DNA of 64,000 nt. It comes from Bacteroides sp. (GTDB taxonomy: Bacteria > Bacteroidota > Bacteroidia > Bacteroidales > Bacteroidaceae). A program made the position numbers and the translations under genes. Position 1 is the stretch's first letter, and every line of letters begins with the position of its first letter. The DNA lies in assembly GCA_022648295.1 (NCBI GenBank), contig JALCME010000002.1, positions 1 to 64,000 on the forward strand, given 5' to 3'. Below the pieces are notes generated by a model. It ran no database searches. It was not told the DNA's origin and saw only the letters and a list, made by a program, of their open reading frames with translations. Positions 25,217-34,120 of the stretch are shown here, piece after piece.

Positions 25217-27892
25217 ATGAGTGAAGATTTGGAAGCACCAAAGGACGATTTGGAAAATGAACTCCCGGCTGGGAGCGAAGGACATTCGGATTATAGACCC
25301 GCAGACACAAAGGACAACAGTGTGAAGCATCAACTTAGCGGAATGTACCAGAACTGGTTTCTGGACTATGCTTCATACGTCATTTTGGAACGGGCTGTTC
25401 CCCATATCAACGACGGATTGAAACCCGTACAGCGACGTATCCTCCATTCCATGAGGCGCATGGAAGACGGACGTTACAACAAGGTAGCCAACATTGTGGG
25501 GCATACCATGCAATTCCACCCGCACGGAGACGCTTCCATCGGGGATGCGCTGGTACAGTTGGGACAAAAGGATTTGCTGGTGGATTGTCAGGGAAACTGG
25601 GGAAACATCCTGACGGGTGACAGTGCGGCTGCTCCCCGTTACATTGAGGCACGGCTTTCCAAGTTTGCGCTGGAAGTGGTCTTCAACCCTAAAACCACCG
25701 AATGGAAACTCTCTTATGACGGACGTAACAAGGAACCGGTCACCTTACCGGTGAAGTTCCCTCTTTTGTTGGCACAGGGAGTCGAAGGTATTGCGGTGGG
25801 ACTTTCTTCCAAGATACTCCCCCACAACTTCAATGAGCTTTGCGATGCCTCCATTGATTTTCTAAACGGAAAACCGTTCCGGGTTTACCCCGACTTCCAG
25901 ACGGGTGGCTCTATCGATGTATCTAAATATAACGACGGAGAGCGCGGCGGATCGGTAAAGGTGCGGGCTAAGATCAATAAGCTGGATAATAAGACACTGG
26001 CTATTACCGAAATACCTTACGGAAAGACAACGACCACCGTCATTGACTCCATACTTAGAGCTGTAGATAAAGGCAAAATAAAGATACGCAAGGTAGACGA
26101 CAACACATCTGCTAACGTGGAAATATTAGTGCATCTTGCCCCCGGGGTCTCTTCGGACAAGACTATTGATGCGCTATACGCTTTCACCGATTGCGAAGTG
26201 AGCATCTCGCCCAACTGCTGTGTCATTGACGACCGCAAGCCCCATTTCCTCAACGTAAGTGATGTGCTGAAAGAATCGGCGAACAATACACTTTCTTTGT
26301 TGCGGCAGGAACTGGAAATACGCAAAGGCGAAATAGAAGAATCCCTGCACTTTGCTTCTCTGGAAAAGATATTCATTGAAGAACGCATCTATAAAGATAA
26401 GGAATTTGAACAGGCAAAGAGCATGGATGCAGCCTGTGAACATATTGACGCGCGACTGACCCCCTTCTACCCGAAGTTTCTCCGCGAAGTCACCAAAGAA
26501 GACATCCTCAAACTGATGGAGATAAAGATGGGGCGTATTCTCAAGTTCAACTCCGACAAGGCGGACGAACTGATAGCCCGCCTGAAAGAAGAGATAGAGG
26601 AGATCAACGACCATCTGGCACATATTGTAGAATACACCGTCAACTGGTTCCAAATGTTGAAAGAAAAGTACGGCAAGAAATTCCCCCGCCATACCGAACT
26701 TCGCAACTTCGATACGATAGAAGCCACCAAAGTAGTGGAAGCCAACGAAAAGCTTTACATCAACCGTGAAGAAGGCTTCATCGGCACCAGTCTGAAAAAA
26801 GACGAGTTCATAGCCAACTGTTCCGACCTCGACGACGTCATCATCTTCTTCCGGGATGGGAAATACACCATCACTCCGGTAGCAGACAAGAAGTTTGTCG
26901 GCAAGAACATTTTGTATGCCAATGTCTTCAAAAAGAATGATAAGCGTACCATATATAATGTGGTCTATCGTGATGGCAAAGAAGGCATATCCTACATCAA
27001 GCGGTTTGCCGTTACTTCCATTGTACGCGACCGTGAATACGACGTAACGAAAGGTACGCCCGATTCCCGCGTCACCTACTTCACCGCCAATCCCAACGGA
27101 GAAGCCGAAGTAATCAAAGTAACCCTGAAGCCCAATCCAAGAGTACGCCGAATTGTTTTCGAGGAAGACTTCAGCAACATCGGCATCAAAAACCGTCAGG
27201 CTATGGGCAATATACTCACCAAACTGCCGGTACATAAGATAGCCCTGAAACAACGGGGCGGCTCCACACTGGGAGGGCGTAAGGTCTGGTTCGACAGAGA
27301 TGTACTACGCCTCAACTACGATGGCCGGGGCGAATATCTGGGTGAATTCCAGAGCGACGACACCATTCTCGTTGTCCTCAACAGCGGTGAGTTCTACACC
27401 TCCAACTTCGACCTGAGCAACCACTACGAAGACAATGTACATATTCTGGAGAAATACGATCCGAATAAGGTCTGGACAGCAGTACTTTACGATGCCGATC
27501 AACAGAATCTACCGTACATCAAGCGCTTCTGTTTTGATGCCTCCAACCGCAAGCTGAATTACCTGGGAGAAAATAAAGACAACCGCCTCATCCTTCTGAC
27601 AGATGAGTATTATCCACGTCTGGAAGTCATATTCGGCGGACACGACAGTTTCCGTGAGCCCATGATTATAGATGCCGACGAATTTATCTCCGTAAAGAGC
27701 TTTAAGGCCAAAGGTAAACGCATAGCCACTTACTCGCTGGATACCGTGAATGAGTTGGAGCCCCTCAGACAGCCGGAAGTACCACAAGAACCGCAAGAGC
27801 AAGAAGAAGAACCCGAGAATCTGGACCCCGACCAGAACAAGAGCAATGAGGACATACGGGATGAGATGACAGGACAAATGAAACTGTTTTAA
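25217..27892 (+). CDS. parC: DNA topoisomerase IV subunit A
   Basis: 891 residues. Residues 35-480 are the type IIA breakage-reunion domain: ERAVPHINDGLKPVQRRIL, HPHGDASIGDALVQ (the quinolone-determining segment, residues 101-114) and APRYIEARL with the DNA-attacking Tyr at residue 142. The C-terminal part is a degenerate GyrA/ParC-type propeller without a GyrA box (QRRGGKG), and the tail is Glu/Pro-rich. With ParE it decatenates chromosomes in the cytoplasm. The residue at the E. coli GyrA Ser83 position is Ala106. parE is not adjacent. The next gene starts two bases after the stop. A second gyrase A-type gene is expected elsewhere; the missing GyrA box favours ParC here. Confidence 0.92.
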   Translation: MSEDLEAPKDDLENELPAGSEGHSDYRPADTKDNSVKHQLSGMYQNWFLDYASYVILERAVPHINDGLKPVQRRILHSMRRMEDGRYNKVANIVGHTMQFHPHGDASIGDALVQLGQKDLLVDCQGNWGNILTGDSAAAPRYIEARLSKFALEVVFNPKTTEWKLSYDGRNKEPVTLPVKFPLLLAQGVEGIAVGLSSKILPHNFNELCDASIDFLNGKPFRVYPDFQTGGSIDVSKYNDGERGGSVKVRAKINKLDNKTLAITEIPYGKTTTTVIDSILRAVDKGKIKIRKVDDNTSANVEILVHLAPGVSSDKTIDALYAFTDCEVSISPNCCVIDDRKPHFLNVSDVLKESANNTLSLLRQELEIRKGEIEESLHFASLEKIFIEERIYKDKEFEQAKSMDAACEHIDARLTPFYPKFLREVTKEDILKLMEIKMGRILKFNSDKADELIARLKEEIEEINDHLAHIVEYTVNWFQMLKEKYGKKFPRHTELRNFDTIEATKVVEANEKLYINREEGFIGTSLKKDEFIANCSDLDDVIIFFRDGKYTITPVADKKFVGKNILYANVFKKNDKRTIYNVVYRDGKEGISYIKRFAVTSIVRDREYDVTKGTPDSRVTYFTANPNGEAEVIKVTLKPNPRVRRIVFEEDFSNIGIKNRQAMGNILTKLPVHKIALKQRGGSTLGGRKVWFDRDVLRLNYDGRGEYLGEFQSDDTILVVLNSGEFYTSNFDLSNHYEDNVHILEKYDPNKVWTAVLYDADQQNLPYIKRFCFDASNRKLNYLGENKDNRLILLTDEYYPRLEVIFGGHDSFREPMIIDADEFISVKSFKAKGKRIATYSLDTVNELEPLRQPEVPQEPQEQEEEPENLDPDQNKSNEDIRDEMTGQMKLF

Positions 27893-27894
27893 GC

Positions 27895-29172
27895 ATGAAC
27901 CTATGTAAGGCAAGTATATTACTCACCGGGTACCTGCTTCTGATAGGCGGAAATATCGAAGCACAAAGTACAAACTCGCAAAAGACAGAGGTGCAGAGCA
28001 CAGAAGCATCGAAAGCGGAAGTGCAATATGCGAAAGTGCACAGTACAGAAGTGCCGGGAACAGAGACTGCGGGCGCGGAAACGCAGAACACGGAAGCCCA
28101 AAAGGAAAAGTTACAGGATACAGTAGAACAGAGTGAAAGGACGCGGGAAACTGAAATAAAAAGTATAAAAGCAGAAACAACAGGCACAGAAACGCAGAGC
28201 ACAGAAGCCCAAGGAAAAAAGGCACAGAAGACAGTAGTGCAAGATAAGAAGACGCAGAAGGCAGAAGTAAAAGAAACAGAAGCAGAGGTGCAAAGTGCAG
28301 TGGTCGAAGGCAAAAGAGCACAGAAGCCAGAAGCACAGGATACAATCATACCGGGTGAAGCGCCGGAAGCAAAGGCGCAAAGCATAGAAGACAAAGTGAT
28401 GCAAGAACTAAGAGCCGACCCTTCGGCACGGACCCGTTTCATCACACGCTCCACCATGTACGGCATTGGATTTTCCAATGTATTCGATACCTACCTGTCC
28501 CCTCAGGAATACACCGGAATTGACTTCCGCATCGCACGGGAAAGCATGCGCATGACCCGGATGGCGCAAGGGCGACTGTCCTTGCAGAACTTCTTTCAGG
28601 CAGATGTAAGCTATACCCACAACCATGTGGACAATAACAATACCATTGCCGGATTAATGAATTGGAATTACGGATTGCATTACAACTTCCCCATCACCCC
28701 CAATTTTAAACTACTTGCCGGTGGACTCGGCGACTTTAACGGCGGATTTGTCTATAACCTGCGCAACAACAACAATCCCGCTTCCGCCCGGGCATACATC
28801 AACCTCGACGCTTCAGGCATGGCCATATGGAACCTGCGGATAAAGACATATCCCGTCACTTTGCGCTATCAGCTGAACCTGCCGATAATGGGCGTCATGT
28901 TTTCACCCCATTACGGACAATCCTATTATGAAATCTTTACCCTGAATAACAGTGGAGGGGTGGTGCAATTCACTTCACTGCACAATCAACCTTCACTAAG
29001 ACAGCTACTCACCCTCGACTTCCCCGTGGGACAGGTTAAAATGCGCCTTGCTTATATCTGGGATGCACAGCAGTCCAGAGTAAACGGTATAAAGACCCAT
29101 ACCTATTCCCACGTATTCATGGTCGGCTTTGTGAAAGAGATTTATCTGTTGCGGAATAAAGGAAAACGATAA
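27895..29172 (+). CDS. DUF3316-like outer-membrane beta-barrel protein with repetitive linker
   Basis: 425 residues with an N-terminal hydrophobic signal (to about IEAQ, residue 23). Residues 24-160 are low-complexity, built from imperfect units such as STEAQ, KAEVQ, TEVQ and KAQK, rich in Glu, Thr, Gln, Lys and Ala. Residues 165-425 alternate aromatic and polar residues in a way typical of a small outer-membrane barrel (MYGIGFSNVFDTYLSPQEYTG, MNWNYGLHYNFPI, LRLAY-type strands, ending MVGFVKEIYLLRNK). The C-terminal part looks like DUF3316. It follows parC by 2 bases. Function is unknown; the linker probably extends through the periplasm. Confidence 0.65.
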   Translation: MNLCKASILLTGYLLLIGGNIEAQSTNSQKTEVQSTEASKAEVQYAKVHSTEVPGTETAGAETQNTEAQKEKLQDTVEQSERTRETEIKSIKAETTGTETQSTEAQGKKAQKTVVQDKKTQKAEVKETEAEVQSAVVEGKRAQKPEAQDTIIPGEAPEAKAQSIEDKVMQELRADPSARTRFITRSTMYGIGFSNVFDTYLSPQEYTGIDFRIARESMRMTRMAQGRLSLQNFFQADVSYTHNHVDNNNTIAGLMNWNYGLHYNFPITPNFKLLAGGLGDFNGGFVYNLRNNNNPASARAYINLDASGMAIWNLRIKTYPVTLRYQLNLPIMGVMFSPHYGQSYYEIFTLNNSGGVVQFTSLHNQPSLRQLLTLDFPVGQVKMRLAYIWDAQQSRVNGIKTHTYSHVFMVGFVKEIYLLRNKGKR

Positions 29173-29196
29173 ATGTATGAGAAAGAATTGTAGAAT

Positions 29197-30228
29197 ATGA
29201 TGAACTTAAAGCCAAGATATATCCGTCAACTGCTTCGGCTGTGCTTGATAGCGATGCTAGTCCCTATCTTGGAAAGCTGTATCCGGGAAGAGAACTTCGA
29301 CAACTCTCCAACCGGAAACTTTGAAGCGCTTTGGAAGATCATTGACGAGCAATATTGCTTTCTGGATTATAAAGAAGTCAGCTGGGACTCCGTTCACACA
29401 AAATATGCCCGTTTAATTACCGATAACATGGGCTATGATGGCTTGTTTGATGTCCTTGGAAAGATGCTGGCGGAACTAAAAGACGGGCATGTTAACTTAT
29501 ACGCTTCCTCCAATACGGCACGCTATTGGGATTGGTACCTTGACTATCCCCGTAACTTCAATGAGAGCATCATTGAGAAATATCTGGGACGTGATTATCG
29601 CATCGGAGCAGGGCTCAAGTATACCATATTGGAAGACAATATCGGCTACATCTACTATGAAGCATTTACAGCGGGGATAGGAAATGGTAACCTGGATGAA
29701 ATGCTGTCTTACCTCGCCTCCTGCAACGGTATCATCATTGACGTACGGAATAACGGAGGAGGGAACCTAACTAATTCCACACGCTTTGCCGCCCGCTTCA
29801 CCAATGAGAAAGTATTAACAGGTTATATGTATCATAAAACAGGAAAAGGGCATAGTGATTTCTCTGACCCTGTTCCTATTTATCTGGAACCATCCAATAG
29901 CATCCGGTGGCAAAAGAAAGTCATAGTCCTTACCAACCGCCATTCGTATAGTGCAACCAACGATTTCGTAAACGCTATGCACATCTTGCCTAACGTCACA
30001 CTCGTAGGTGATAAGACAGGAGGCGGGTCCGGTCTGCCATTCACTTCGGAGCTTCCCAACGGATGGACCGTACGCTTCTCGGCCAGTCCCATGCTAAATG
30101 CCAATAAAGAACAAATAGAATTCGGCATCGATCCCGACGTAAAAATAGATATGGATTCCACAGAAGAAGCAAAGGGAATAGATACCATTATTGAAACGGC
30201 ACGAAAACTCCTGAAAATAGTTTCCTAA
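29197..30228 (+). CDS. S41-family (C-terminal processing type) peptidase lipoprotein
   Basis: 343 residues. A lipoprotein signal ends at LESC (Cys about residue 28). The middle contains LKDGHVNLY and the peptidase core: GYIYYEAF, GIIIDVRNNGGGN, NRHSYSATNDF (nucleophile Ser) and GDKTGGGSGLPF (general-base Lys), the Ser/Lys dyad of S41 enzymes. No PDZ domain is evident. It would cleave proteins or peptides in the cell envelope. It follows the DUF3316-like gene by 24 bases and likely shares its transcript. Confidence 0.87.
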   Translation: MMNLKPRYIRQLLRLCLIAMLVPILESCIREENFDNSPTGNFEALWKIIDEQYCFLDYKEVSWDSVHTKYARLITDNMGYDGLFDVLGKMLAELKDGHVNLYASSNTARYWDWYLDYPRNFNESIIEKYLGRDYRIGAGLKYTILEDNIGYIYYEAFTAGIGNGNLDEMLSYLASCNGIIIDVRNNGGGNLTNSTRFAARFTNEKVLTGYMYHKTGKGHSDFSDPVPIYLEPSNSIRWQKKVIVLTNRHSYSATNDFVNAMHILPNVTLVGDKTGGGSGLPFTSELPNGWTVRFSASPMLNANKEQIEFGIDPDVKIDMDSTEEAKGIDTIIETARKLLKIVS

Positions 30229-30246
30229 TACTTTCTGTCTCCACTG

Positions 30247-30278
30247 TTTGGCAGAGTGAAAAAAACTTTCTATCTTTG
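30247..30278 (+). promoter_or_regulatory. Promoter of the tRNA-Leu gene
   Basis: TTTG at 30247-30250 and TATCTTTG at 30271-30278 are 20 bases apart, a near-ideal Bacteroides promoter. The tRNA begins 24 bases after the -7 box. Confidence 0.82.
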
Positions 30279-30302
30279 CGACGCTAAAAAAGAGACACAC
30301 AT

Positions 30303-30384
30303 GCGGGTGTGGCGTAATTGGCAGCCGCGCTAGACTTAGGATCTAGTGCCGAGAGGCGTGTAGGTTCGAGTCCTATCACCCGCA
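30303..30384 (+). tRNA. tRNA-Leu (anticodon UAG)
   Basis: A full cloverleaf can be drawn: acceptor GCGGGTG/CACCCGC, anticodon stem CTAGA/TCTAG around the loop CTTAGGA (anticodon TAG), a long class II variable arm (GCCGAGAGGC) and a T loop in GGTTCGAGTCC. The long variable arm and anticodon identify leucine, codon CUA. The CCA end is not encoded. Confidence 0.96.
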
Positions 30385-30407
30385 CTAAATACCCAGTAAT
30401 TATAGTC

Positions 30408-30444
30408 AAAAGCCCACTAAAACTGCAATTTTAGTGGGCTTTTT
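30408..30444 (+). terminator. Rho-independent terminator after tRNA-Leu
   Basis: AAAAGCCCACTAAAA (30408-30422) pairs perfectly with TTTTAGTGGGCTTTT (30429-30443) across a 6-base loop, and the 3' arm runs into TTTTT. Confidence 0.92.
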
Positions 30445-30482
30445 GTTGCTTAATACAAGGCTATTCGAAAAATAGATACACT

Positions 30483-30503
30483 AATTCGGTGCCCAATTCG
30501 GTG
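30483..30503 (+). repeat. Short direct repeat AATTCGGTG downstream of tRNA-Leu
   Basis: AATTCGGTG occurs at 30483-30491 and 30495-30503, separated by CCC. It lies about 100 bases beyond the 3' end of a tRNA gene, a usual landing place for integrative elements. The rest of 30445-30703 holds no convincing gene. A remnant of a past insertion is possible but unproven. Confidence 0.4.
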
Positions 30504-30703
30504 ACAAACTTACTTCTTCTCATCCTATGCTTAGGCGAGAGCCCTAAAAGACAAGAAGTAAAGAGAATAATGTGCACACAAACTTTCAGCATGCTCTCTC
30601 TTCATCAAGAAAGAAAATACATCAAAGCGCACAGAACCTCCGCCGCTGTATATAGCGACGAAGAATTTGTCTTCTGTTTCAAGAGAGAACCATACTTATT
30701 TCA

Positions 30704-32974
30704 TTATTGCTTTAAAGGTTTATCCCCCATTATTAACTCAAGGGTACTACCACTCATAAGCTCCTGGTGGGTAAAGAAAGGCTTATCCCGTTCTTTACCA
30801 TTCAGTTTAATCTCTTGTATGTACTTATTGGTACGACTATTATGATGTGCCACAACGGTAAAAGTCTTCCCATTATTCAAGTGAATAGCAACTTCATCAA
30901 ATAACGGACGTCCGATGGAGTAAACCGGCTTCCCGGGGCATACTTGATAAAAGCCCATGGCATTGAGCACAAACCATGCCGACATCTGTCCGCAATCTTC
31001 ATTGCCGGGAAGTCCATCCGGACTATTCGCATAAAGCGTATGTAATACACTATCTACCAATTCCTGCGTTTTATAAGGTTCTCCCACATAGTTATAAAGA
31101 TGCGTGATGTGATGGCTTGGCTCATTTCCATGAGCATATTGTCCTATCAACCCGGAGATATCAACGGACGTTCTGTCTCCTTCTAAAGCGGAGTCAGCCG
31201 TAAACAGAGAATCCAACTTTCCAATGAAAGCTTTACGCCCACCCATTAACTTCACTAACCCATCCACATCATGGGGAACAAACCAGGTCCATTGCCACGC
31301 TGTGCCCTCGCAGTAATCATCATTGCGATGATTGGAGGCACGGGGATTAAAAGGGACACGCCAATTGCCCTTACTATCCAACCCCCTCATAAAGCGGGTG
31401 GAAGGATCAAAATAAATTTCATAACCCTTGGCAAAAGCCATGTACTTATCGTGGGTTTCTTCATCCCCCAAGGCTTCAGCCAAAACGGAAATACACCAGT
31501 CATCATAAACATATTCCAATGCTTTGGCTACCGATTCATTATCCTTATCGCAAGGCACATACCCAATTTTATTCTTCCAATACTTAGCCTGCGGCATCAA
31601 ATGAGGCAAAACCAAGGGTGGGCACAATATCCCGACGGTATCATATTCGGCAGCACGAAGACAAGCTTTGTAAGCTTCCTGTACATCAAAATTACGATAT
31701 CCCTTTACGTAAGAGTCAGCAATCACCGAAACAGCATGGTAACCAATCATAGTCCCGGTGTAATTACCAGCAAGCTCCCACATGGGAAGCATTCCCCCCT
31801 CCCTGTATTTCAGAATCAATGAGCGGATAAAGGCCTCGTTCAACTTAGGGTCTATAATAGTCATCAACGGATGATAAGCACGGAAAGTATCCCATAAAGA
31901 GAAAATCGTATATACAGGCTTGTCAGCACTACCTTGATGAGGCTTCAGATCCATCCCCAAATAACGTCCATCTGCATCAGTGAAAAGATTGGGTTGCACC
32001 CCCGTATGATAAAGTGCCGTGTAGAACATAGTACGCAAACCGGCATCCTTAGTCTTGATATCTATTTTAGAAAGATAAGCATTCCATTGACTACGAGCCA
32101 CTCGCCGCACTTCGTTAAAATTCCACTCTGGAATTTCCGATTCCACGTTTTTCCGTGCACCGTCCATATCCACCGCCGATATTCCTACCTTAACCAATAC
32201 CTGTTCGTTTTCCTTGGTTTGGAAATGCAATAAGACTTTCGCAGTGGGGAGAAGAGAACCACCCTCATCCAATGCCATAGAGTCTTTAACCAATGTGTAA
32301 GTGAACGGTTTTGAAAATTTAGCATAAAAGTTAACATACTGGTCAAAGGCCCAATATACAGTCTTCTTATGACCGCGTATTTCCGTATCGCTAACAACCT
32401 CCAACTCCATCTCTTCATTTTTCTGACGTTGCAAACTATAATCCAGATCAAGAATAAACCCGGCATCTTGTGCCTTTGGAAAAGTATAGCGATGAATGGC
32501 TGCACGCTTTGTAGCAGTCAATTCAGCTTTCACCTTATACCGGTCCAGAAAAACGGAATAATACCCAGGCTCCGCAACTTCATTTTTATGCGAAAATGCA
32601 GAACAGTATGCCATTCGCTGACTTTTACTACCCATAGCATGATAATCTTGATCCCCCACAGTAGGCATTAGCAGTACATCCCCATAATCAGCGCACCCCG
32701 TACCACTGAGATGGGTATGAGAAAAACCATTAATCGTGGTGTCCGCATAATAATAACCGGAACATGCATCCCACTCGTAAATGCGTGTATCCGGACCAGG
32801 CTGAATCATTCCATTGGGAACTATTGCTCCCGGATAGGTATGTCCATGTCCGCCCGTACCTATAAATGGATTAACATATAACGCATAATCCGGGACAGTT
32901 GGAGCACAACAATAGATTAGTTCCAACAATAAAAGTCCACTTAAAAGCGTGGAATAGAATTTCGCTTTCTTCAT
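30704..32974 (-). CDS. GH92 exo-alpha-mannosidase lipoprotein
   Basis: 756 residues with a lipoprotein signal (LIYCCAP). The N-terminal beta-sandwich starts YVNPFIGTGGHGHTYPGA, the GH92 hallmark, and the (alpha/alpha)6 catalytic part includes FSLWDTFRAYHPL, DDYCEGTAWQWTWFVPHD (probable acid Glu556) and GNEDCGQMSAWFVLNAMGFY (probable base Asp660). GH92 enzymes are calcium-dependent inverting alpha-mannosidases acting on mannose chains of N-glycans. It is the last gene of the ECF-controlled locus, separated from the Ig-like lipoprotein gene by 120 bases with a hairpin. The linkage cleaved (1,2, 1,3, 1,4 or 1,6) cannot be told. Confidence 0.93.
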   Translation of the reverse strand: MKKAKFYSTLLSGLLLLELIYCCAPTVPDYALYVNPFIGTGGHGHTYPGAIVPNGMIQPGPDTRIYEWDACSGYYYADTTINGFSHTHLSGTGCADYGDVLLMPTVGDQDYHAMGSKSQRMAYCSAFSHKNEVAEPGYYSVFLDRYKVKAELTATKRAAIHRYTFPKAQDAGFILDLDYSLQRQKNEEMELEVVSDTEIRGHKKTVYWAFDQYVNFYAKFSKPFTYTLVKDSMALDEGGSLLPTAKVLLHFQTKENEQVLVKVGISAVDMDGARKNVESEIPEWNFNEVRRVARSQWNAYLSKIDIKTKDAGLRTMFYTALYHTGVQPNLFTDADGRYLGMDLKPHQGSADKPVYTIFSLWDTFRAYHPLMTIIDPKLNEAFIRSLILKYREGGMLPMWELAGNYTGTMIGYHAVSVIADSYVKGYRNFDVQEAYKACLRAAEYDTVGILCPPLVLPHLMPQAKYWKNKIGYVPCDKDNESVAKALEYVYDDWCISVLAEALGDEETHDKYMAFAKGYEIYFDPSTRFMRGLDSKGNWRVPFNPRASNHRNDDYCEGTAWQWTWFVPHDVDGLVKLMGGRKAFIGKLDSLFTADSALEGDRTSVDISGLIGQYAHGNEPSHHITHLYNYVGEPYKTQELVDSVLHTLYANSPDGLPGNEDCGQMSAWFVLNAMGFYQVCPGKPVYSIGRPLFDEVAIHLNNGKTFTVVAHHNSRTNKYIQEIKLNGKERDKPFFTHQELMSGSTLELIMGDKPLKQ

Positions 32975-33005
32975 CTCTTCTTTATTAACTATTTAGGTAT
33001 TCAAT

Positions 33006-33061
33006 AAATAAAGCCTTATTCATATACATATATAAGAATACATTATGAAAAGGCTTTATTT
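33006..33061 (-). terminator. Inverted repeat between Ig-like lipoprotein gene and GH92 gene
   Basis: AAATAAAGCCTT (33006-33017) pairs with AAGGCTTTATTT (33050-33061), and the stem can extend inward with one bulge (TTCATA/TATGAA). It probably ends or attenuates the SusC-to-Ig-like transcript before the GH92 gene. The T-rich tail is broken, so partial termination is more likely. Confidence 0.5.
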
Positions 33062-33094
33062 AAACATATGAAGTATACTTCATACTATTTTCAT

Positions 33095-34087
33095 CTACTC
33101 TTTCTCAACCGTATCACAGAAGAAGCCCATGTATAGTTTTTCTTCCTCATCATTGATATAAGAAAATATCCCCCAAATATTAGTTCCATCATTCTTAATA
33201 ATTTTCAGGCTTACTGGCATATTAACCTCACTCCCCCAAGTGTGATATACAAAAGTGGCATTTTCCTTAGTCCCTTCACTTTTATCTCCAGTAAAATCAA
33301 CATGACACCAGTAATAACCATAATAATCCCAACCATACCGTTGTTTGCCATCCTCTGTTTTCTCATTCAAATACGTATAATATGAAGAATCTATCTTATT
33401 ATTATTATAATAATAGCGTCTGGCATTATCACTTGTAATGGTGGCCAAATCCTCATCTGAGAAAGGCTCCAACGACGCAGTAACTCTAACAACGATATTT
33501 GCCGACAAGTCAGAACAATCTGTAACCGTGACATTAGCTGTGAATTCTTCTTTTACAGACGTGGCAGTCAAGCTAATTACTCCATCTTCATCAACGGAAA
33601 CGGTAACCGCTGGATTATCAGAAGTAGCTTCATATCCTCCATTGCCCAGTACAACATTTGCTTTTAATGTCCGGGAATTGCCCAATGGAGTCACCAAATT
33701 AAATTCTTCGCTACTTAACTGGAGTTTATCTGTAGTATAAACACTAATAGGTAATTTGCGATAACGATTGTACTTATCCGAAATAATTAGCGAAGTTTTC
33801 CCATTTGACAATCCTTCCACTCTTATTTTTCCATCTGTAACTTCAACCGTTGCAACACTTGAATCTAGAATAAAGGCATCATATTCTCCTCCACCCTGTT
33901 TAATGTCAACATCCACTTTGTTTTCAGGACCAATCTTTACTTTTATTAAATCTTGTGCAAGGATAAACTCAGGGACATCTTCCTCTATAGATTTAGACAC
34001 ATTATCATCATCGTCGCCACACCCTATAAAACTTATAAAGGACAGCACGATCATGAGTAGAAATATAATTTTATTTGCGACTCTCAT
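33095..34087 (-). CDS. Ig-like-repeat surface lipoprotein of the PUL
   Basis: 330 residues with a lipoprotein signal (FIGCGDDDD; the acidic run after Cys is the Bacteroides surface-export type). Residues 35-215 contain two Big_2-like beta-sandwich repeats (ILDSSVATVEVTDGKIRVEGLSNGKT-type pattern and TSDNPAVTVSVDEDGVISLTA). The C-terminal 110 residues (AYYYNNN-like Tyr/Trp-rich segment) are of unknown fold and could contact sugar. Its position next to the GH18 gene corresponds to an accessory binding protein. No enzyme motif is seen. Confidence 0.7.
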   Translation of the reverse strand: MRVANKIIFLLMIVLSFISFIGCGDDDDNVSKSIEEDVPEFILAQDLIKVKIGPENKVDVDIKQGGGEYDAFILDSSVATVEVTDGKIRVEGLSNGKTSLIISDKYNRYRKLPISVYTTDKLQLSSEEFNLVTPLGNSRTLKANVVLGNGGYEATSDNPAVTVSVDEDGVISLTATSVKEEFTANVTVTDCSDLSANIVVRVTASLEPFSDEDLATITSDNARRYYYNNNKIDSSYYTYLNEKTEDGKQRYGWDYYGYYWCHVDFTGDKSEGTKENATFVYHTWGSEVNMPVSLKIIKNDGTNIWGIFSYINDEEEKLYMGFFCDTVEKE

Positions 34088-34120
34088 AATTTACTTGTTT
34101 TAAGAATTACTTTTATTTCT

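Noticed and set aside
26174..27253. A 359-codon open frame on the minus strand
   Set aside because: It runs antisense across conserved parC; the composition mirrors the codon pattern of parC and there are no domain motifs.
27765..28478. Several long open frames antisense to the repeat-rich DUF3316-like gene
   Set aside because: They arise from the repetitive, stop-poor sequence; the plus-strand gene has a signal peptide and barrel and is the real one.
30489..30845. A 118-codon frame after tRNA-Leu as an integrase remnant
   Set aside because: No tyrosine-recombinase motif is visible and it overlaps the 3' end of the GH92 gene on the opposite strand.
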